A DNA stretch of 64,000 nucleotides from Loxodes magnus (Eukaryota; Ciliophora; Karyorelictea; Loxodida; Loxodidae): contig CAMPDV010000303.1 in NCBI GenBank assembly GCA_946699065.1, positions 62,001-126,000 of the forward strand. The letters are read 5' to 3'. The notes beneath the pieces are model-generated. The model worked only from the letters and a program-made list of their open reading frames with translations. It made no database searches and was not told where the DNA came from. Below, piece by piece: positions 41,201-53,200 of this stretch. Positions within the stretch are counted from its first letter, which is position 1, and every line of letters starts with the position of its first letter. A program made the translations under genes and the position numbers.

Positions 41201-44200
41201 TACTTAACTAGTGTGACCACTCATGGTCTTACAGGTACCTGTCTTGACGTCCCATAGTCTCACCGTATAATCATAACTTCCCGATACGATGAACTCTGAA
41301 TCACTGGATATAGCCACATATCATACATGACTAGTGTGACCACTCATGGTCTTACAGGTACCTGTCTTGACGTCCCATAGTCTCACCGTATAATCATAAC
41401 TTCCCGATACGATGAACTCTGAATAACTGGATATAGCCACAGCATATACATAATGTGTGTGACCACTCATGGTCTTACAGGTACCTGTCTTGACGTCACA
41501 TAGTCTCACCGTATAATCATGACTTCCCGATACGATGAACTCTGAATCACTGGATATATCCACAGCATATACATAACTAGTGTGACCACTCATGGTCTTA
41601 CAGGTACCTGTCTTGACGTCACATAGTCTCACCGTATAATCATAACTTCCCGATACGATGAACTCTGAATAACTGGATATAGCCACAGCATATACATAAT
41701 GTGTGTGACCACTCATGGTCTTACAGGTACCTGTCTTGACGTCCCATAGTCTCACCGTATAATCATAACTTCCCGATACGATGAACTCTGAATCACTGGA
41801 TATAGCCACAGATCATACACAACTAGTGTGACCACTCATGGTCTTACAGGTACCTGTCTTGACGTCCCATAGTCTCACCGTATAATCATAACTTCCCGAT
41901 ACGATGAACTCTAAATCACTGGATATAGCCACGGCATATACTTAACTAGTGTGACCACTCATGGTCTTACAGGTACCTGTCTTGACGTCCCATAGTCTCA
42001 CCGTATAATCATAACTTCCCGATACGATGAACTCTGAATCACTGGATATAGCCACAGATCATACACAACTAGTGTGACCACTCATGGTCTTACAGGTACC
42101 TGTCTTGACGTCCCATAGTCTCACCGTATAATCATAACTTCCCGATACGATGAACTCTGAATCACTGGATATAGCCACAGCATATACAACACTAGTGTGA
42201 CCACTCATGGTCTTACAGGTACCTGTCTTGACGTCACATAGTCTCACCGTATAATCATAACTTCCCGATACGATGAACTCTGAATCACTGGATATAGCCA
42301 CAGATCATACACAACTAGTGTGACCACTCATGGTCTTACAGGTACCTGTCTTGACGTCCCATAGTCTCACCGTATAATCATAACTTCCCGATACGATGAA
42401 CTCTGAATAACTGGATATAGCCACAGCATATACATAATGTGTGTGACCACTCATGGTCTTACAGGTACCTGTCTTGACGTCACATAGTCTCACCGTATAA
42501 TCATGACTTCCCGATACGATGAACTCTGAATCACTGGATATAGCCACAGATCATACACAACTAGTGTGACCACTCATGGTCTTACAGGTACCTGTCTTGA
42601 CGTCCCATAGTCTCACCGTATAATCATAACTTCCCGATACGATGAACTCTGAATCACTGGATATAGCCACAGCATATACAACACTAGTGTGACCACTCAT
42701 GGTCTTACAGGTACCTGTCTTGACGTCCCATAGTCTCACCGTATAATCTGCACTTCCCGATACGATGAACTCTGAATAACTGGATATAGCCACAGCATAT
42801 ACATAATGTGTGTGACCACTCATGGTCTTACAGGTACCTGTCTTGACGTCACATAGTCTCACCGTATAATCATAACTTCCCGATACGATGAACTCTGAAT
42901 CACTGGATATATCCACAGCATATACATAACTAGTGTGACCACTCATGGTCTTACAGGTACCTGTCTTGACGTCCCATAGTCTCACCGTATAATCTGCACT
43001 TCCCGATACTATGAACTCTGAATCACTGGATATAGCCACAGCATATACATAATGTGTGTGACCACTCATGGTCTTACAGGTACCTGTCTTGACGTCACAT
43101 AGTCTCACCGTATAATCATAACTTCCCGATACGATGAACTCTGAATCACTGGATATAGCCACAGCATATACAGAACTAGTGTGACCACTCATGGTCTTAC
43201 AGGTACCTGTCTTGACGTCCCATAGTCTCACCGTATAATCATAACTTCCCGATACGATGAACTCTGAATCACTGGATATATCCACAGCATATACATAACT
43301 AGTGTGACCACTCATGGTCTTACAGGTACCTGTCTTGACGTCCCATAGTCTCACCGTATAATCTGCACTTCCCGATACGATGAACTCTGAATCACTGGAT
43401 ATAGCCACAGCATATACATAATGTGTGTGACCACTCATGGTCTTACAGGTACCTGTCTTGACGTCACATAGTCTCACCGTATAATCTGCACTTCCCGATA
43501 CGATGAACTCTGAATCACTGGATATAGCCACAGATCATACATAACTAGTGTGACCACTCATGGTCTTACAGGTACCTGTCTTGACGTCCCATAGTCTCAC
43601 CGTATAATCTGCACTTCCCGATACGATGAACTCTGAATAACTGGATATAGCCACAGCATATACATAATGTGTGTGACCACTCATGGTCTTACAGGTACCT
43701 GTCTTGACGTCACATAGTCTCACCGTATAATCATGACTTCCCGATACGATGAACTCTGAATCACTGGATATATCCACAGCATATACATAACTAGTGTGAC
43801 CACTCATGGTCTTACAGGTACCTGTCTTGACGTCCCATAGTCTCACCGTATAATCATAACTTCCCGATACGATGAACTCTGAATCACTGGATATAGCCAC
43901 AGCATATACAGAACTAGTGTGACCACTCATGGTCTTACAGGTACCTGTCTTGACGTCCCATAGTCTCACCGTATAATCATAACTTCCCGATACGATGAAC
44001 TCTGAATCACTGGATATAGCCACAGCAGATACATAACTAGTGTGACCACTCATGGTCTTACAGGTACCTGTCTTGACGTCCCATAGTCTCACCGTCTAAT
44101 CTGCACTTCCCGATACGATGAACTCTGAATCACTGGATATAGCCACAGCAGATACACAACTAGTGTGACCACTCATGGTCTTACAGGTACCTGTCTTGAC

Positions 44201-47200
44201 GTCCCATAGTCTCACCGTATAATCATAACTTCCCGATACGATGAACTCTGAATCACTGGATATATCCACAGCATATACATAACTAGTGTGACCACTCATG
44301 GTCTTACAGGTACCTGTCTTGACGTCCCATAGTCTCACCGTATAATCTGCACTTCCCGATACGATGAACTCTGAATCACTGGATATAGCCACAGCATATA
44401 CTTAACTAGTGTGACCACTCATGGTCTTACAGGTACCTGTCTTGACGTCCCATAGTCTCACCGTATAATCATAACTTCCCGATACGATGAACTCTGAATC
44501 ACTGGATATAGCCACATATCATACATGACTAGTGTGACCACTCATGGTCTTACAGGTACCTGTCTTGACGTCCCATAGTCTCACCGTATAATCATAACTT
44601 CCCGATACGATGAACTCTGAATAACTGGATATAGCCACAGCATATACATAATGTGTGTGACCACTCATGGTCTTACAGGTACCTGTCTTGACGTCACATA
44701 GTCTCACCGTATAATCATGACTTCCCGATACGATGAACTCTGAATCACTGGATATATCCACAGCATATACATAACTAGTGTGACCACTCATGGTCTTACA
44801 GGTACCTGTCTTGACGTCACATAGTCTCACCGTATAATCATAACTTCCCGATACGATGAACTCTGAATAACTGGATATAGCCACAGCATATACATAATGT
44901 GTGTGACCACTCATGGTCTTACAGGTACCTGTCTTGACGTCACATAGTCTCACCGTATAATCATGACTTCCCGATACGATGAACTCTGAATCACTGGATA
45001 TATCCACAGCATATACATAACTAGTGTGACCACTCATGGTCTTACAGGTACCTGTCTTGACGTCACATAGTCTCACCGTATAATCATAACTTCCCGATAC
45101 GATGAACTCTGAATAACTGGATATAGCCACAGCATATACATAATGTGTGTGACCACTCATGGTCTTACAGGTACCTGTCTTGACGTCCCATAGTCTCACC
45201 GTATAATCATAACTTCCCGATACGATGAACTCTGAATCACTGGATATATCCACAGCATATACATAACTAGTGTGACCACTCATGGTCTTACAGGTACCTG
45301 TCTTGACGTCCCATAGTCTCACCGTATAATCTGCACTTCCCGATACGATGAACTCTGAATCACTGGATATAGCCACAGCATATACTTAACTAGTGTGACC
45401 ACTCATGGTCTTACAGGTACCTGTCTTGACGTCCCATAGTCTCACCGTATAATCATAACTTCCCGATACGATGAACTCTGAATCACTGGATATAGCCACA
45501 GCATATACAATATTAGTGTGACCACTCATGGTCTTACAGGTACCTGTCTTGACGTCCCATAGTCTCACCGTATAATCATAACTTCCCGATACGATGAACT
45601 CTGAATAACTGGATATAGCCACAGCATATACATAATGTGTGTGACCACTCATGGTCTTACAGGTACCTGTCTTGACGTCACATAGTCTCACCGTATAATC
45701 ATGACTTCCCGATACGATGAACTCTGAATCACTGGATATATCCACAGCATATACATAACTAGTGTGACCACTCATGGTCTTACAGGTACCTGTCTTGACG
45801 TCACATAGTCTCACCGTATAATCATAACTTCCCGATACGATGAACTCTGAATAACTGGATATAGCCACAGCATATACATAATGTGTGTGACCACTCATGG
45901 TCTTACAGGTACCTGTCTTGACGTCCCATAGTCTCACCGTATAATCATAACTTCCCGATACGATGAACTCTGAATCACTGGATATAGCCACAGATCATAC
46001 ACAACTAGTGTGACCACTCATGGTCTTACAGGTACCTGTCTTGACGTCCCATAGTCTCACCGTATAATCATAACTTCCCGATACGATGAACTCTAAATCA
46101 CTGGATATAGCCACGGCATATACTTAACTAGTGTGACCACTCATGGTCTTACAGGTACCTGTCTTGACGTCCCATAGTCTCACCGTATAATCATAACTTC
46201 CCGATACGATGAACTCTGAATCACTGGATATAGCCACAGATCATACACAACTAGTGTGACCACTCATGGTCTTACAGGTACCTGTCTTGACGTCCCATAG
46301 TCTCACCGTATAATCATAACTTCCCGATACGATGAACTCTGAATCACTGGATATAGCCACAGCATATACAACACTAGTGTGACCACTCATGGTCTTACAG
46401 GTACCTGTCTTGACGTCACATAGTCTCACCGTATAATCATAACTTCCCGATACGATGAACTCTGAATCACTGGATATAGCCACAGATCATACACAACTAG
46501 TGTGACCACTCATGGTCTTACAGGTACCTGTCTTGACGTCCCATAGTCTCACCGTATAATCATAACTTCCCGATACGATGAACTCTGAATAACTGGATAT
46601 AGCCACAGCATATACATAATGTGTGTGACCACTCATGGTCTTACAGGTACCTGTCTTGACGTCACATAGTCTCACCGTATAATCATGACTTCCCGATACG
46701 ATGAACTCTGAATCACTGGATATAGCCACAGATCATACACAACTAGTGTGACCACTCATGGTCTTACAGGTACCTGTCTTGACGTCCCATAGTCTCACCG
46801 TATAATCATAACTTCCCGATACGATGAACTCTGAATCACTGGATATAGCCACAGCATATACAACACTAGTGTGACCACTCATGGTCTTACAGGTACCTGT
46901 CTTGACGTCCCATAGTCTCACCGTATAATCTGCACTTCCCGATACGATGAACTCTGAATAACTGGATATAGCCACAGCATATACATAATGTGTGTGACCA
47001 CTCATGGTCTTACAGGTACCTGTCTTGACGTCACATAGTCTCACCGTATAATCATAACTTCCCGATACGATGAACTCTGAATCACTGGATATATCCACAG
47101 CATATACATAACTAGTGTGACCACTCATGGTCTTACAGGTACCTGTCTTGACGTCCCATAGTCTCACCGTATAATCTGCACTTCCCGATACGATGAACTC

Positions 47201-50200
47201 TGAATCACTGGATATAGCCACAGCATATACAGAACTAGTGTGACCACTCATGGTCTTACAGGTACCTGTCTTGACGTCCCATAGTCTCACCGTATAATCA
47301 TAACTTCCCGATACGATGAACTCTGAATCACTGGATATATCCACAGCATATACATAACTAGTGTGACCACTCATGGTCTTACAGGTACCTGTCTTGACGT
47401 CCCATAGTCTCACCGTATAATCTGCACTTCCCGATACGATGAACTCTGAATAACTGGATATAGCCACAGCAGATACCTAATTTGTGTGACCACTCATGGT
47501 CTTACAGGTACCTGTCTTGACGTCCCATAGTCTCACCGTATAATCATAACTTCCCGATACGATGAACTCTGAATCACTGGATATAGCCACGGCATATACT
47601 TAACTAGTGTGACCACTCATGGTCTTACAGGTACCTGTCTTGACGTCCCATAGTCTCACCGTATAATCATAACTTCCCGATACGATGAACTCTGAATCAC
47701 TGGATATGGCCACAGATCATACAGAACTAGTGTGACCACTCATGGTCTTACAGGTACCTGTCTTGACGTCCCATAGTCTCACCGTATAATCATAACTTCC
47801 CGATACGATGAACTCTGAATCACTGGATATAGCCACGGCATATACTTAACTAGTGTGACCACTCATGGTCTTACAGGTACCTGTCTTGACGTCCCATAGT
47901 CTCACCGTATAATCATAACTTCCCGATACGATGAACTCTGAATCACTGGATATGGCCACAGATCATACAGAACTAGTGTGACCACTCATGGTCTTACAGG
48001 TACCTGTCTTGACGTCCCATAGTCTCACCGTATAATCATAACTTCCCGATACGATGAACTCTGAATCACTGGATATAGCCACAGATGATACATATTTAGT
48101 GTGACCACTCATGGTCTTACAGGTACCTGTCTTGACGTTCCATTGTCTCACCGTATAATCATTACTTCCCGATACGATGAACTCTGAATCACTGGATATA
48201 GCCACGGCATATACAACACTAGTGTGACCACTCATGGTCTTACAGGTACCTGTCTTGACGTCCCATAGTCTCACCGTCTAATCTGCACTTCCCGATACGA
48301 TGAACTCTGAATCACTGGATATAGCCACAGCATATACTTAACTAGTGTGACCACTCATGGTCTTACAGGTACCTGTCTTGACGTCCCATAGTCTCACCGT
48401 ATAATCATAACTTCCCGATACGATGAACTCTGAATCACTGGATATAGCCACAGCAGATACCTAATTTGTGTGACCACTCATGGTCTTACAGGTACCTGTC
48501 TTGACGTCCCATAGTCTCACCGTATAATCATAACTTCCCGATACGATGAACTCTGAATCACTGGATATAGCCACGGCATATACTTAACTAGTGTGACCAC
48601 TCATGGTCTTACAGGTACCTGTCTTGACGTCCCATAGTCTCACCGTATAATCTGCACTTCCCGATACGATGAACTCTGAATCACTGGATATAGCCACAGA
48701 TCATACACAACTAGTGTGACCACTCATGGTCTTACAGGTACCTGTCTTGACGTCCCATAGTCTCACCGTATAATCATAACTTCCCGATACGATGAACTCT
48801 GAATCACTGGATATAGCCACAGCATATACAACACTAGTGTGACCACTCATGGTCTTACAGGTACCTGTCTTGACGTCCCATAGTCTCACCGTCTAATCTG
48901 CACTTCCCGATACGATGAACTCTGAATCACTGGATATAGCCACAGCATATACTTAACTAGTGTGACCACTCATGGTCTTACAGGTACCTGTCTTGACGTC
49001 CCATAGTCTCACCGTATAATCATAACTTCCCGATACGATGAACTCTGAATCACTGGATATAGCCACAGCAGATACCTAATTTGTGTGACCACTCATGGTC
49101 TTACAGGTACCTGTCTTGACGTCCCATAGTCTCACCGTATAATCATAACTTCCCGATACGATGAACTCTGAATCACTGGATATAGCCACAGATCATACAG
49201 AACTAGTGTGACCACTCATGGTCTTACAGGTACCTGTCTTGACGTCACATAGTCTCACCGTATAATCATAACTTCCCGATACGATGAACTCTAAATCACT
49301 GGATATAGCCACGGCATATACTTAACTAGTGTGACCACTCATGGTCTTACAGGTACCTGTCTTGACGTCCCATAGTCTCACCGTATAATCATAACTTCCC
49401 GATACGATGAACTCTGAATCACTGGATATTGCCACATATCATACATGACTAGTGTGACCACTCATGGTCTTACAGGTACCTGTCTTGACGTCCCATAGTC
49501 TCACCGTATAATCATAACTTCCCGATACGATGAACTCTGAATCACTGGATATAGCCACAGATCATACAGAACTAGTGTGACCACTCATGGTCTTACAGGT
49601 ACCTGTCTTGACGTCCCATAGTCTCACCGTATAATCATAACTTCCCGATACGATGAACTCTGAATCACTGGATATAGCCACAGCATATACAACACTAGTG
49701 TGACCACTCATGGTCTTACAGGTACCTGTCTTGACGTCCCATAGTCTCACCGTCTAATCTGCACTTCCCGATACGATGAACTCTGAATCACTGGATATAG
49801 CCACAGCATATACTTAACTAGTGTGACCACTCATGGTCTTACAGGTACCTGTCTTGACGTCCCATAGTCTCACCGTATAATCATAACTTCCCGATACGAT
49901 GAACTCTGAATCACTGGATATGGCCACAGCAGATACCTAATTTGTGTGACCACTCATGGTCTTACAGGTACCTGTCTTGACGTCCCATAGTCTCACCGTA
50001 TAATCATAACTTCCCGATACGATGAACTCTGAATCACTGGATATAGCCACGGCATATACTTAACTAGTGTGACCACTCATGGTCTTACAGGTACCTGTCT
50101 TGACGTCCCATAGTCTCACCGTATAATCATAACTTCCCGATACGATGAACTCTGAATCACTGGATATAGCCACAGCAGATACCTAATTTGTGTGACCACT

Positions 50201-53200
50201 CATGGTCTTACAGGTACCTGTCTTGACGTCCCATAGTCTCACCGTATAATCATAACTTCCCGATACGATGAACTCTGAATCACTGGATATAGCCACGGCA
50301 TATACTTAACTAGTGTGACCACTCATGGTCTTACAGGTACCTGTCTTGACGTCCCATAGTCTCACCGTATAATCTGCACTTCCCGATACGATGAACTCTG
50401 AATCACTGGATATAGCCACAGCATATACAGAACTAGTGTGACCACTCATGGTCTTACAGGTACCTGTCTTGACGTCCCATAGTCTCACCGTATAATCATA
50501 ACTTCCCGATACGATGAACTCTGAATCACTGGATATATCCACAGCATATACATAACTAGTGTGACCACTCATGGTCTTACAGGTACCTGTCTTGACGTCC
50601 CATAGTCTCACCGTATAATCTGCACTTCCCGATACGATGAACTCTGAATCACTGGATATAGCCACAGCATATACTTAACTAGTGTGACCACTCATGGTCT
50701 TACAGGTACCTGTCTTGACGTCCCATAGTCTCACCGTATAATCATAACTTCCCGATACGATGAACTCTGAATCACTGGATATAGCCACATATCATACATG
50801 ACTAGTGTGACCACTCATGGTCTTACAGGTACCTGTCTTGACGTCACATAGTCTCACCGTATAATCATGACTTCCCGATACGATGAACTCTGAATCACTG
50901 GATATATCCACAGCATATACATAACTAGTGTGACCACTCATGGTCTTACAGGTACCTGTCTTGACGTCCCATAGTCTCACCGTATAATCATAACTTCCCG
51001 ATACGATGAACTCTAAATCACTGGATATGGCCACAGATCATACATGACTAGTGTGACCACTCATGGTCTTACAGGTACCTGTCTTGACGTCACATAGTCT
51101 CACCGTATAATCATGACTTCCCGATACGATGAACTCTGAATCACTGGATATATCCACAGCATATACATAACTAGTGTGACCACTCATGGTCTTACAGGTA
51201 CCTGTCTTGACGTCCCATAGTCTCACCGTATAATCATTACTTCCCGATACGATGAACTCTGAATCATTCGATATAGCCACAGCATATACATAATGTGTGT
51301 GACCACTCATGGTCTTACAGGTACCTGTCTTGACGTCCCATAGTCTCACCGTATAATCATGACTTCCCGATACGATGAACTCTGAATCACTGGATATAGC
51401 CACAGCATATACAGAACTAGTGTGACCACTCATGGTCTTACAGGTACCTGTCTTGACGTCCCATAGTCTCACTGTATAATCATTACTTCCCGATACGATG
51501 AACTCTGAATCACTGGATATGGCCACAGCAGATACATAATTAGTGTGACCACTCATGGTCTTACAGGTACCTGTCTTGACGTCCCATAGTCTCACTGTAT
51601 AATCATTACTTCCCGATACGATGAACTCTGAATCACTGGATATAGCCACAGCATATACAACATTAGTGTGACCACTCATGGTCTTACAGGTACCTGTCTT
51701 GACGTCCCATAGTCTCACCGTATAATCATTACTTCCCGATACGATGAACTCTGAATCACTTGATATAGCCACAGCATATACAACATTAGTGTGACCACTC
51801 ATGGTCTTACAGGTACCTGTCTTGACGTCACATAGTCTCACCGTATAATCTGCACTTCCCGATACGATGAACTCTGAATCACTGGATATAGCCACAGATC
51901 ATACATAATGTGTGTGACCACTCATGGTCTTACAGGTACCTGTCTTGACGTCCCATAGTCTCACCGTATAATCATTACTTCCCGATACGATGAACTCTGA
52001 ATCACTGGATATAGACACAGCACATACATAATGTGTGTGACCACTCATGGTCTTACAGGTACCTGTCTTGACGTCCCATAGTCTCACCGTATTATCTCCA
52101 CTTCCCGATACGATGAACTCTGAATCACTGGATATAGCCACAGCATATACATAATGTGTGTGACCACTCATGGTCTTACAGGTACCTGTCTTGACGTCCC
52201 ATAGTCTCACCGTATAATCATGACTTCCCGATACGATGAACTCTGAATCACTGGATATAGACACAGCATATACATAATGTGTGTGACCACTCATGGTCTT
52301 ACAGGTACCTGTCTTGACGTCCCATAGTCTCACCGTATAATCATTACTTCCCGATACGATGAACTCTGAATCACTGGATATAGACACAGCATATACATAA
52401 TGTGTGTGACCACTCATGGTCTTACAGGTACCTGTCTCTACGTCCCATAGTCTCACCGTATAATCATAACTTCCCGATACGATGAACTCTGAATCACTGG
52501 ATATAGCCACAGCATATACATAATGTGTGTGACCACTCATGGTCTTACAGGTACCTGTCTTGACGTCCCATAGTCTCACCGTATAATCATTACTTCCCGA
52601 TACGATGAACTCTGAATCACTGGATATAGACACAGCATATACATAATGTGTGTGACCACTCATGGTCTTACAGGTACCTGTCTTGACGTCCCATAGTCTC
52701 ACCGTATAATCATTACTTCCCGATACGATGAACTCTGAATCACTGGATATAGCCACAGATCATACATAAAATGTGTGACCACTCATGGTCTTACAGGTAC
52801 CTGTCTTGACGTCACATAGTCTCACCGTATAATCATAACTTCCCGATACGATGAACTCTGAATCACTGGATATAGCCACAGCATATACATAATTAGTGTG
52901 ACCACTCATGGTCTTACAGGTACCTGTCTTGACGTCCCATAGTCTCACCGTATAATCATTACTTCCCGATACGATGAACTCTGAATCACTGGATATAGAC
53001 ACAGCATATACATAATGTGTGTGACCACTCATGGTCTTACAGGTACCTGTCTTGACGTCCCATAGTCTCACCGTATAATCATTACTTCCCGATACGATGA
53101 ACTCTGAATCACTTGATATAGCCACAGCATATACAACATTAGTGTGACCACTCATGGTCTTACAGGTACCTGTCTTTACGTTCCATTGTCTCACCGTATA

